This document shows, in pieces, positions 38,362-47,461 of a stretch of DNA of 64,000 bases. The stretch is from Evansella vedderi. Its GTDB lineage: Bacteria > Bacillota > Bacilli > Bacillales > Salisediminibacteriaceae. The stretch covers positions 186,001-250,000 of the forward strand of contig NZ_JAUSUG010000004.1 of assembly GCF_030813435.1 (NCBI RefSeq), written 5' to 3'. How positions within the stretch are numbered: the first letter of the stretch is position 1; each line of letters opens with the position of its first letter. The notes under the pieces were generated by a model that was given only the letters and a program-made list of their open reading frames with translations, was not told the origin of the DNA and did no database searches. The position numbers were made by a program, and so were the translations under genes.

Positions 38362-41198
38362 TTATTCAAATAGATATTTCTTTCTACGCAAGGAAAAAGC
38401 TGGTTCAGTTCCTTCAAGTACATCAACAATTCTATCCCTAATAAATTTATCTTCAATACTTCCAGCAGTATATGTTATTTCGTTTTTAGATTTATCAATC
38501 TTACAATGAATCACTTGTTCAGCGTCACAGGCAACTGCAATGTTTGGATTATGCGTCACAATAATAACTTGTCTCCGCTTCTTAGCTTCAACAATACAAG
38601 GTACCAATTTATTAAAAACTGATTCATTATCCAAATTGTCTTCTGGTTGGTCAATTATTAGGGGCTCCTCACCTTTATTAAGAGCCAAATAAAATATTAG
38701 TAATACAATCCCTCGTTCACCAGGTGATAACTCAAGGAGCTCTCTTCCGGCATAAGCAAGGTTAAACTCTACTCCAATAAAATCTAAACAACATAATTCT
38801 TTATAGAATCCTTCTTTATCCTTAATAATATCTGAGGATTTATCTAAGTTCTCTGTTACTACCGTGAGAACTTTTTTTATAAAATCTAATAAACTATCCA
38901 AATCGGAAAAGTTTGTTTCTTTAATATATTCATTCATTTTTACAAACGCATTATCTCTCCCGCTAAATATACCAGAGAAACTGTGGTTTACATATGCTAA
39001 GATATTAGAAGCAAGTTCATTATCTGATTGGACAATATTGACACTAAATTCAACCTTCTCGTCCATATGTTCTAAAATTAATTGAAGTTCTTTATCAATG
39101 GGCTCGTATATCTTTGAGTAGACATTAGAAATCTTAACTTTTTCTTCAAATAATTCTTTAATTTTTGAGTCCCTATTTTCTTTCAATGTTATATATTCAC
39201 TAGGATATGTCTTGTTTATTCTTTCCAATTCCGATTTATAATAATGGAGAGATTCATCGCTTGTTTCTGATCCCAGAATTTTAGCTTTCCTTAGTTCCCA
39301 TTCTTTAATATCATCGATATATTTCTGATAAGCTTTCTCTTTTGCATCAGATTTAGCAATTATACCTTTTTTAGTGTTTTTCTCTTTATCTAGTTTTTTA
39401 TATAAGGATAATTCGTTTGGATCTTCTAAATTATCAAGAAGTAATTGCAATTCGTTCTTTCTCTTCTTAGATTCCTCAATTTTAGTAATTATTTTTTCTT
39501 TAGGTGTAGTATATTGAATATAGAATTCCGTATCATTAGAAAAAAAACTTTCTTTAACTTGCTTTAATCTCGAATTCACTTGTTTAACTTCTGATTCTAA
39601 AGCGTTAATATCAGATACACTATTTTGTAAAATATCAATATCAGAGTTCACTTTCAATAGTTCGTCCTTGTGAACATCTATACTATCTTCAAGTTCTTTA
39701 ATTTTTTCTTCACAAATTTCAAGGGACATCTTATCTTCTACACTTAGAGTACTCTCTGGCTTTACAACTTCAGCTGGCTTATTTTTAAGATGCCTTTCTA
39801 ATAAATCTTGATATTTATTAAGATTTTCTTCCACTGATTTCTTATATTGACTTGTTAGTTTTCTCTCAACAGAGATTATCACCTTATTAACTTCAGTTAT
39901 TTCACTTTGGATAGAATTTATTTTAGAATTAAAAGGATGCGATTTAAAATCTATTAGTTCCTCAAGTGACTTTGCATCACCCTTTTCTGTACTATCAACA
40001 TAAGAAAATATTACTTTATTTATTTCTTGTTGAAATTGTTTATCTAAATCTGTACATATTCTTTCAATAAATTTTTGTGGCAAATACTGAGCATATTGGG
40101 TTGATGTTTTATGATCTTTTGTTTTTAGAGAATCTTCCTAGTTCCAAAATCGCCATCAAGCCACTTAATGACTCCTGAATAATCCTCCGCATATTTGTGA
40201 GGAGGTTTTCCAAATCTAGTTTCATTTAAGAAAGAGGCTTCATCCATTGAATTAGCATCACACAAATGTCCCAATATATCTGCAAACGCACTTTTACCAC
40301 TACCCTTATTCCCAATAACTACTGTTAAACCATTATTAATTGGAATATCATAATTAAACCAATTTGATCCACTATTTCTTGCACCTTCATTTCTATTAAC
40401 TTGAACTGTATCAATATATACACTTTTTTTCTTATTAGCTTTATCAACTTTATCAGGTATATCCCCTACAAATACTCTTTCTTCAGGATGATTAATTGCC
40501 TGTATTAGCCCATCAAAAGTGGTATCAGCTTTTATCCACAATTTCTCTTTCCTCTTATAATCCCTTGGATCATGGTTATCAGAACAAATAATAAGGGGTT
40601 TTGGACCAGTAGTTGGCAATACATGCTTTTGATAATCATAGATGTCTTTTGTTTTACCTAATTCAAAGAAATGTACAGCTGAAGCTATTTCACTTTTGAT
40701 TGCCATATTAACAGGTGTTGCATTTGTGATTTGTTTGTCAATTCCATTTTCTTTACTTCCTGTATGTACCGATATCAAGCCTTTATGAATTTTACAAAAC
40801 TCAACAATGTCATTAAAATCCCAATAGATTGTATCGGGACTTCCTGTTGATTTTGCTTTATAATCTAACATCATTGACCTAAAAGCATTTGATAATTTTA
40901 CTATGTCACAGTTCTCTGGAAATATAATAATTACATGGAGGTTTGAAGTTCCCTTATCGCTTCTCAATTCAACTCCTGGGAAAATTACTATATCCTCACC
41001 TGCAAGAGACCTAAGACTGACTATTCTATCACTATCAATTATGAAATGGTCAGTAATGGCAACTGCTTCAATTTCATTTTCTTTCCAAGCTTGTACTAAC
41101 AGTTTGTCTGAATCTTCACCTTTGTAAGCATCATATGAAGATGCAGTATGAACATGTAAATCCCACTGTCTCCATTCAGAACCACGACTTATACTCAT
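38362..41198 (-). pseudogene. TrlF-type PHP-domain AAA/SMC-like ATPase, frameshifted
   Basis: One gene split into two frames. The first part (41198-40125, 357 residues) starts RGSEWRQWDLHVHT, the PHP metal site, and contains the Walker A loop GNKGSGKSAF near residue 300. The second part (40083-38362, from PQKFIERICTD) has long coiled coils, the ABC/SMC signature LSPGERGIVLL, Walker B PLIIDQPEDNLD and VTHNPN. The 41 bases between them, read in the second frame, give LKTKDHKTSTQYAQYLPQKF, so a single -1 shift near 40130 breaks the protein. I see no classical slippery heptamer before the stop. The full-length family of about 940 residues is linked to defence islands. It is probably inactive unless frameshifting or separate subunits rescue it. 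Confidence 0.8.
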
Positions 41199-41405
41199 CT
41201 AGATAATCACCCTTCCATACGATAAATTTGTAAAAATTTCCTAATATATTACTTTAATTATTCGACAACAGACACGTCACTCCTCCCTAAATAAACAGAT
41301 TTCAGCAAAAAAAGGACTCCATATACGAGAACTTTAAGTTATCTTGTAGATTTCTTATTGTAGAAGAGCCAGTAGAAATAAAATTTGTACCAACTCAAAA
41401 ACGAG

Positions 41406-41674
41406 AAAGAGGCCTCTCAAAAGTTTAATCAACTAATGAGAAGCCTCTTCTATTCTAGATAATGTTAGCATTTTGTTATCAAATAATCGACAAGCCCTTA
41501 TATATCAAGGGTTTGAGCGGTCATCACATCATCGCCCCTAAGGTGAGAGCTTGTAATATCGTTAACTCTGTGTACGTAGAGTGCGGTTTATCAAGATTTT
41601 GTTTAATTCTTACTGTAACATCTTTAACGGGGATTTACCGTTTTTGACTGGATTGCGTTAGCAAAATGTTAGCA
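41406..41674 (+). repeat. Integrase-tail/att-like repeat, copy D
   Basis: 41406-41462 reads KEASQKFNQLMRSLFYSR and a stop, a well-kept integrase C-terminus. ATGTTAGCATTTTGTTATCA, the inverted pair CCCTTATATATCAAGGG and a 148-bp block (41527-41674) ending GCGTTAGCAAAATGTTAGCA follow. The upstream integrase body is absent. The rest of the gap 41199-41405 shows no recognised feature. Confidence 0.82.
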
Positions 41675-41738
41675 AACAACTTCCTCTTCTGAGGTTTCAA
41701 CCAGTTAGTCAACGATTGTCCCTCATAGAACTACACAT

Positions 41739-42182
41739 TTAATATTTTTCACTTACATAACTTTTAGAATATAAATTTCTTATTACTGAATTTGTACTTT
41801 GTGATGAGAATATCTCCTGAAGGTTTTTTAAAAATTCATCTTCACTCTTTGCTTCATATTCAAATGTTGCAGGATCAAGATCTTCAAATACATCATTATC
41901 TTTTGCATTTCTATCAATAGCAACAGGATAATCGTGTTCAGGTTTGGAGTAAAGTGTAAATAGTGTATATGTATACCCATCTAACATCGGGGCAACTATT
42001 TCAAAACTTGTTGCCAATCCATATTCTATATCACTATTTTTTAATCTTTTGGTAGTTAATTTAATAAATAAGGTATCACCAACTCGTTTCTCAAAAAAGT
42101 CCGCTTGTACTTTTAAGATTCCATGTGGTGTTTCATTCAAATCGCTTTTACTTAATTTACCAAACGTCCATAGATCCTTCAT
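41739..42182 (-). CDS. Uncharacterised protein next to an EEP nuclease
   Basis: An unrecognised soluble protein of 147 residues with a mixed alpha/beta character and an acidic C-terminal third. The ATG at 42182 (MKDLWTF) is chosen because GGAGGG lies 7 nt upstream. It begins about 20 nt after the endonuclease/exonuclease/phosphatase gene ends and is surely co-transcribed with it. It could be a specificity or immunity partner, but nothing in the sequence shows that. Confidence 0.55.
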   Translation of the reverse strand: MKDLWTFGKLSKSDLNETPHGILKVQADFFEKRVGDTLFIKLTTKRLKNSDIEYGLATSFEIVAPMLDGYTYTLFTLYSKPEHDYPVAIDRNAKDNDVFEDLDPATFEYEAKSEDEFLKNLQEIFSSQSTNSVIRNLYSKSYVSEKY

Positions 42183-42201
42183 AGTTATTCCCTCCACTTT
42201 T

Positions 42202-43005
42202 TTATTGAATTTGAAATTTCAAAGGTAAATGATCTGAAAATTCTTTAACATTAGGAATTCCTTGTTTATTTAACAAGGTAGTGTCTCCTATTCTATCTAT
42301 AAGTGTTAGCTCGTTGAAATCAAATTTTTCTATTAAAGACGGGCGAATTATCACCTGGTCAAACATATTCCAGACGTAACTAATAGGATTTTTATGATAA
42401 AAATATGAACCTATTACTTTGTGGTTAATGTTCCCATGTAAAGTCCACATTGGATTAAAAAAATATTTATACTTTTCTCCATCAACTGTTCTATGAATCT
42501 TCATCGCAATTTCCTTACTCATTGTTGCATTAAAGCCTACTGTAGATACCATATGCTCTGAAAAGGGATTTAAGTTAAAGTCTCCTACTACAATAGTATT
42601 ATTTGTGTTGAACTTTTCCTCTAATAACTCAATTTCCCTTTTTATCTCAACACATTTATATCCAATTTCGTTATCGTACCTGTATAACCTGCTAGGAAGG
42701 TGTATAGAGATCAAAATAGTCAATGTATCATTAGAATTTAATTTGTATGCCGAAAAATATTTTCCATCTTTAATCTTATTTATTCGAGTATCTAAAGAAT
42801 GAAATAGATGCGTTCTATTTCCGGGCATTGATAGATTATCTACAAACTTGACCTCTGAATCTTCAAACCTTCTAACAACATACTCTGGTTCAATGTTTTT
42901 AAGTTCAGAAAGTATCAAAATATTTACATTATTATCAATGCATAGTTGAGGAAGATATGGAACAACTTTAATATTGTTCTTCACATTCCAAAATAAAATA
43001 TTCAT
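42202..43005 (-). CDS. Endonuclease/exonuclease/phosphatase-fold protein
   Basis: Metal-dependent hydrolase of 267 residues with the EEP hallmark motifs: NILFWNVKN at the N-terminus, LILSELKN with the metal-binding glutamate, SIHLPS, VVGDFNLNPF near residue 145, FDQVIIRP, and the catalytic SDHLP close to the C-terminus. All catalytic positions look intact. Substrates in this fold include DNA, RNA and phosphoesters. It diverges from a caspase-like gene with only 145 bp between starts, and is followed by an unknown 147-residue protein. Such company suggests a conflict-system effector. Confidence 0.82.
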   Translation of the reverse strand: MNILFWNVKNNIKVVPYLPQLCIDNNVNILILSELKNIEPEYVVRRFEDSEVKFVDNLSMPGNRTHLFHSLDTRINKIKDGKYFSAYKLNSNDTLTILISIHLPSRLYRYDNEIGYKCVEIKREIELLEEKFNTNNTIVVGDFNLNPFSEHMVSTVGFNATMSKEIAMKIHRTVDGEKYKYFFNPMWTLHGNINHKVIGSYFYHKNPISYVWNMFDQVIIRPSLIEKFDFNELTLIDRIGDTTLLNKQGIPNVKEFSDHLPLKFQIQ

Positions 43006-43116
43006 TATTCTACCTTTTCCTTTCATTCACGAAATATAAAATCTCTAATACTAATATTCTTTTAATTTAAGCTTTAAATTCTTATTTAGCAATTGATAAT
43101 CCCCCCTAAAATGTTT

Positions 43117-43132
43117 ACACTAAAAATAGTGT
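43117..43132 (+). promoter_or_regulatory. Short palindrome before the caspase-like gene
   Basis: ACACTA-AAAA-TAGTGT is a perfect 6-bp inverted repeat about 20 bp before the caspase start, inside the divergent region shared with the EEP gene. It is a candidate operator; no regulator gene lies beside it. Confidence 0.35.
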
Positions 43133-43150
43133 GAAAAAGGAGAGCAAATT

Positions 43151-44641
43151 ATGACAAAATTTACAGTTGTAGTAGGAATTGAATCTTATAAAAACGTTAA
43201 CAAGGTCCTATATGCTTCTAATGATGCACTTGCCTTTAGAAATGCGATGATTACAAATGGATGTGTTGCAGAAAATGTCCGTGTTTTACTTAACGAAGAT
43301 GCTACAACACCTTCCATTATGTCTACTCTACAACGATTAACTTATGAGGTAAAAGATAACGATGAGGTAATTTTCTTTTTTGCTGGTCATGGAGAGATTT
43401 TCTCAAATCAACAATATCTAATTACATATGAAACACATTATTCAGACATCCCTAATACAGCGTTATCTCTCGATAAACTATTTGGACTTATGCGTAACTT
43501 TACAAGGGTAACCTTCTTTCTGGATAGTTGTCACAGTGGGATGCCTATAAAAACTCTCCAAAGAAGTAGCGAAGAATTAACTAGAGATCCATTTGAGGCA
43601 ATTAAGACAATGGAGTACCAAGTGGCATTTGCTTCTTGTAAAAATGGAGAAAAATCTTATGGGAGTGACTCATTACAGCATGGTACGTGGACTTATTATG
43701 TGGTAAAAGCACTTACTGGGGAAGCCCCTTCATCCTTTTATAAATCTGATGGTACATTAACTAGCTCAGCTTTACAAGAATACCTTTCTGAAAATGTCCC
43801 ATTACAGGTAAAACGTGAACAGGGTGAGGATAAAGGTCAAACCCCCTGGTTTTTTGGTGGACTAACGAGAGATTTCTATGTTAGAAGCTCACAATCTACA
43901 AATGCAAATATGGAATCTCAGAGAACAGAAATAACTCCCCTCCCCTATGAGAACGTCATAGACAAAATTAATATTGACAGTTTTCATTTTAAACAAAAAG
44001 GCTCTGTTAAAAGCTTATCTGGATTTAAAAGAGGGTCACATAAAGAACCAACTTTTTATAGCAAAACAACAAGAGATTTTGTTACAAGGATTGCAAATGT
44101 GGAAATACATGAAATGACTCAAGATTATCTTACCCAAATACAACATTTGGATTTATATAAAGACTCCGAAATACATGTTGAATATGAAGAATTTGGTTCT
44201 ATCGACTGTAATGAAGATTTTTTTATACAAGTTTTTGTTGATCAAGATAAAAATAAACCTAATGAGTATGTTATGTGTAGTGAATTAATAATTCATTCTG
44301 ATAGAACAGAGGTTTTCAAATCTATTTTTCCTAACCTAACCTTAAAGATTTTTGACAGGATTCTATATACTATACCAAAAAGAATTATTTTAAAAGATAC
44401 TATACAAATATTAGAAAATGAAACAGAAGAAGATAACGTCTTATACAGCTATACTCCAGGAAGTAACATAATTGAAATTGAATTAAATGATATGAATGGA
44501 AAAATAACTTTATCTGAGAGCTCAGATCAGGTTGAGTACTTTTCTAATAAATCTCTTGTAAATGAGGTATATGAAGACTTTAATTTATTTATCAATTCAA
44601 TCCAAAGTAATAAAGTAAAATCTCTAGTTTTAGGGGAATGA
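43151..44641 (+). CDS. Caspase-like (C14/metacaspase) protease with C-terminal unknown domain
   Basis: Cysteine protease of 496 residues. The N-terminal 240 residues form a caspase fold with catalytic His80 in FFAGHGE and Cys127 in FLDSCHSG, opening with VVVGIESYKN. The C-terminal 250 residues match nothing I recognise; they look beta-rich with an acidic tail and may be a sensor or target-recognition domain. It starts at ATG behind AAAGGAGAG and ends in a terminator. It is the only plus-strand gene in a minus-strand block and diverges from the EEP nuclease gene. Bacterial caspases are known effectors in several anti-phage systems, so an abortive-infection role is plausible. Confidence 0.85.
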   Translation: MTKFTVVVGIESYKNVNKVLYASNDALAFRNAMITNGCVAENVRVLLNEDATTPSIMSTLQRLTYEVKDNDEVIFFFAGHGEIFSNQQYLITYETHYSDIPNTALSLDKLFGLMRNFTRVTFFLDSCHSGMPIKTLQRSSEELTRDPFEAIKTMEYQVAFASCKNGEKSYGSDSLQHGTWTYYVVKALTGEAPSSFYKSDGTLTSSALQEYLSENVPLQVKREQGEDKGQTPWFFGGLTRDFYVRSSQSTNANMESQRTEITPLPYENVIDKINIDSFHFKQKGSVKSLSGFKRGSHKEPTFYSKTTRDFVTRIANVEIHEMTQDYLTQIQHLDLYKDSEIHVEYEEFGSIDCNEDFFIQVFVDQDKNKPNEYVMCSELIIHSDRTEVFKSIFPNLTLKIFDRILYTIPKRIILKDTIQILENETEEDNVLYSYTPGSNIIEIELNDMNGKITLSESSDQVEYFSNKSLVNEVYEDFNLFINSIQSNKVKSLVLGE

Positions 44642-44655
44642 TATATCTGGTTCAT

Positions 44656-44688
44656 AAAAGACAGCAATTTAATGATTTGCTGTCTTTT
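44656..44688 (+). terminator. Terminator of the caspase-like gene
   Basis: AAAAGACAGCAA and TTGCTGTCTTTT form a 12-bp stem directly after the stop. The symmetric A/T ends could also serve the minus strand. Confidence 0.75.
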
Positions 44689-44727
44689 AACTAATTATTA
44701 AATAATATTTTTTTGGCTAGCAGCTAT

Positions 44728-44901
44728 TTAATTCTTTTTATATTTGTTCAATATAAGCCCGAATTCCTTCATAGCCGTTTCAATAGTCTTCTTCATTAAT
44801 ACCCAACAGTTTTGTTCAATTCTCTTCCCTAAAAGTTTAACACTTCCACCTTCTCCACCTAACACCAAGATTTCTACCAAGCCCCCTCCATACTGTTGCA
44901 T
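44728..44901 (-). CDS. Small glycine-rich hypothetical protein
   Basis: 57 residues starting MQQYGGG, followed by a basic lysine-rich C-terminus. The ATG at 44901 has AAGGAGG a few bases upstream, a good ribosome binding site. It has no family resemblance I know. It could be the last gene after the 66-residue frame at 44953-45153, or chance. Confidence 0.35.
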   Translation of the reverse strand: MQQYGGGLVEILVLGGEGGSVKLLGKRIEQNCWVLMKKTIETAMKEFGLILNKYKKN

Positions 44902-44952
44902 CCTCCTCCTTCTCATTACTAAATTAATTACTCATGTTTAAGTTCCATTACA

Positions 44953-45153
44953 CTAAAAAGTAATTCCTGCACCTGCCGTCGCTATACATATCCTATCGAC
45001 ACTTAACGTATAGTCTTCTTTGCTAAAAATGTGTTCATATCGATTAAGTGTAACTGTTACACTATCGTTTATTGTATGAGAAATTATAACTGGGTTTCCT
45101 TCTTTACTGTAATAGAAATTTGGTTCAATAGTCTTAGGTTCTCCCTCTTGCAT
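44953..45153 (-). CDS. Small hypothetical protein
   Basis: 66 residues with protein-like composition and no recognised domain. The start is uncertain because GTGGGAG abuts the ATG. It lies 36 bp upstream of the 57-residue frame and 70 bp downstream of the PLD-ATPase gene, on the same strand. Confidence 0.35.
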   Translation of the reverse strand: MQEGEPKTIEPNFYYSKEGNPVIISHTINDSVTVTLNRYEHIFSKEDYTLSVDRICIATAGAGITF

Positions 45154-45221
45154 CTCCCACTGATAACTAATTCATTAATAAAGTTATAAGGTTCGTAAAC
45201 TTTCTATTATAGAACTTAAAA

Positions 45222-47327
45222 TTAACTCTTCGAGAATGCCTTAGCTAACCTTTTTATAAAGGTGTCTTTTTGATTGTCATTAAAATCTATAAAACTGAAG
45301 AACTGTTCTTTATTAATCACCAAAACAGGACTATCCTCGATAATAACTTCGGGAGGCAGGAAGTTAATCTTATTCGCCCTATCTCTATTTGTCCTATCCC
45401 CAAATTCTTCAATCTTTATTAGAATAGTATTGTCCTCCCTTATATCGAATGCTTGTTTATGACTTCTATATAACTCACGCCAGATAAATTTACCTCTTTC
45501 ATCATAGTCATTGAACTTTTTCATCGGAAACCAAGCTGGTATATCCATTTCAGATTCCTTGTAATACTCTATAAATATTTCTCTAGCAACAGCAAGGAAA
45601 TCCTCTGTTTTATAAAACTCGTTTCCATCTTGAAGCCTTTTACCTATTCGATAAGTGAAGTCTTGGAATAAACTCGAATTGATTTTTGACATTATCTCGC
45701 TTAAATATTTACTGGACTCTGCCATGACTTCTTTTTGAAATGTATTATCTATTTGTAAATAATAAATCCGCATCGATGTTTGTGCTGTAACATCGAAGCC
45801 CGTGGCATTAGTAGTTCCAATCATCACTGGGTGTTGTCCCTTCATTTCATTGCTTATATACTTAATTAAACGTTCACCCTTTTTAGCAGCTGTGCTAGTA
45901 AAAAATTTAGGATCAATTTCATCTATGAGAATAGGATTTACATTAGTAGAGTGGAAATAATCCCATATAACAGTGGAATCCTTCACTTGTTCGTATGCAA
46001 AGTATGGATTAATATTCCCCAACAGCATCCCTACAAATTCTAATGCAGAAGTTTTACCAGACATTGATCTACCTGCAATTATTAAAAATGGAGGAAAGTG
46101 CCTACGAACACTCTCTCTTCCCTCTTCGTTTGCATAATGGTCTCTCATATTCCATATATGAGCGGACATGAACCCATATAAAATAATTTCAAAAATCCTG
46201 GATTGATTTTTCAAATCTGACCTCGACGTAAATAATTCATAAGCCTCGACAAACTTATTTATTTGCAACAAGTTCTCTCTTATTACTGCACTTTCAGTTA
46301 TAGGCTTTGAAAATGGAACCAATTCTTTTTCCTTCTCTTCTCCTTCCATAGATTTGTTAGTTGTTAGTAGCATTTGGTTCCCTTTGTTAAAAACTAATTC
46401 AAATCTATGATCCAATTCTTCTGATTTCTTACTGGTCTTAGAAAGAATACTCTTAATAGCTACTGATTTTTGTCTCAAGCTCGCAACTGGTAACAACGTA
46501 AAATTATTAGTTTTTTTATCTTTCTTGGTGATAACTTCTACTATTTGTTTATATTGTGTCGCTCCATCTTTTTCTACTTCAACTTTATCGGGTATAAGTT
46601 TTATTTCTTCCATTTCTTCTTCACTAAATTGAACTTTTACATTTTGTCGTGTTAAATCATCAAGTAAGATTTCTTTCATCAATTCTGGATCTGCCACCCA
46701 AACTTTTTCGCTCTCAGTTTTAGTTTTTACTAAATCTGGAATATAGTCTACTGTTTGAGAATATAAATCGTTAAATCTGCCTTCATAAACTTCATATAGG
46801 GGAGAATTATCGAAAACAAGGATTTCTTCATATTGCTTTTTATTCTTAAATGCCGTCTCTGTAAAGTTGGCTGAACCAATAATAACTCTTGTAGATTCTT
46901 CTCCTTTTAATAAATAAACCTTTGAATGGATTGGATTACCTAGCTGCGGATATCTAACAATAAATTTATCATTACGTATCTTTTCCTTTATATCTTCTGA
47001 CAATGAATCAAAAAATTTCAGTCTATCTTCTATATCAAGGAGTGGAGCCAAACCAGAAACAAACGAATCTGCAACAGCTCCATCTTCAATACCCAATATT
47101 AATGTAATTCTTTTGAAATTTTTTGTTGTAGAAAAAAAGAATCTTGATGATGCAACAAAAGATACTGCTTTAAGCTCAAGAAACTGATTCGTATCAAAAA
47201 GTTCTTCTATTCCCATTTCAACAACTTTATTGTTCTTGACAATGTTCAAGAATTTAATTTTCCTGTATTCATTATCTTCTTCAAATAAATTTAATTGTTT
47301 GTCGTCAAACAATTCAATCTGTCCCAT
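45222..47327 (-). CDS. PLD-family nuclease fused to a P-loop ATPase
   Basis: 701-residue protein with two modules. The N-terminal part (about 40-200) is a phospholipase-D-like nuclease with one HxK motif (IHSKVYLL, His134) and GSANFT at 151-156. A roughly 180-residue linker follows. The C-terminal part is a P-loop NTPase with Walker A GRSMSGKT (419-426), Walker B NPILIDEID (about 464-472) and a sensor-like GTTNATG. Having one HKD motif implies dimerisation. ATG follows AAAGGTGGGG. Its promoter carries a perfect palindrome and the WYL regulator gene is upstream. The pairing suggests nucleic-acid cleavage powered or gated by ATP, probably defence. Confidence 0.75.
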   Translation of the reverse strand: MGQIELFDDKQLNLFEEDNEYRKIKFLNIVKNNKVVEMGIEELFDTNQFLELKAVSFVASSRFFFSTTKNFKRITLILGIEDGAVADSFVSGLAPLLDIEDRLKFFDSLSEDIKEKIRNDKFIVRYPQLGNPIHSKVYLLKGEESTRVIIGSANFTETAFKNKKQYEEILVFDNSPLYEVYEGRFNDLYSQTVDYIPDLVKTKTESEKVWVADPELMKEILLDDLTRQNVKVQFSEEEMEEIKLIPDKVEVEKDGATQYKQIVEVITKKDKKTNNFTLLPVASLRQKSVAIKSILSKTSKKSEELDHRFELVFNKGNQMLLTTNKSMEGEEKEKELVPFSKPITESAVIRENLLQINKFVEAYELFTSRSDLKNQSRIFEIILYGFMSAHIWNMRDHYANEEGRESVRRHFPPFLIIAGRSMSGKTSALEFVGMLLGNINPYFAYEQVKDSTVIWDYFHSTNVNPILIDEIDPKFFTSTAAKKGERLIKYISNEMKGQHPVMIGTTNATGFDVTAQTSMRIYYLQIDNTFQKEVMAESSKYLSEIMSKINSSLFQDFTYRIGKRLQDGNEFYKTEDFLAVAREIFIEYYKESEMDIPAWFPMKKFNDYDERGKFIWRELYRSHKQAFDIREDNTILIKIEEFGDRTNRDRANKINFLPPEVIIEDSPVLVINKEQFFSFIDFNDNQKDTFIKRLAKAFSKS

Positions 47328-47402
47328 ACAACCCCACCTTTCTTTTTTATTAAGAACTGTAACTATCCCAATTGATTTTATATAATTATTAAACTATGTA
47401 TA

Positions 47403-47422
47403 GTTGTCAAAAATTTGACAAC
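47403..47422 (-). promoter_or_regulatory. Perfect palindrome overlapping the promoter of the PLD-ATPase gene
   Basis: GTTGTCAAA-AA-TTTGACAAC has 9-bp arms. On the minus strand one arm contains TTGACA, a consensus -35, with AT-rich -10 candidates 17-19 bp downstream and the PLD-ATPase start about 75 bp further on. It is the best candidate operator for the adjacent WYL protein. Confidence 0.6.
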
Positions 47423-47429
47423 CTATAAA

Positions 47430-47458
47430 AAAAGAAAGGATATTGGAAATCCAATACC
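47430..47458 (-). terminator. Terminator of the WYL regulator gene
   Basis: On the minus strand GGTATTGG and CCAATATC pair around a short loop, followed by CTTTCTTTTTTT, immediately after the WYL stop. Confidence 0.75.
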
Positions 47459-47461
47459 CCT

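Noticed and set aside
40084-40135. Programmed ribosomal frameshift in the TrlF gene
   Set aside because: No X-XXY-YYZ slippery site precedes the stop in the zero frame, and no clear downstream pseudoknot was seen.
14288-41674. Repeat copies A-D as a CRISPR array or IS elements
   Set aside because: Copies are about 270 bp, kilobases apart, share integrase coding ends, and have neither spacers nor a transposase.
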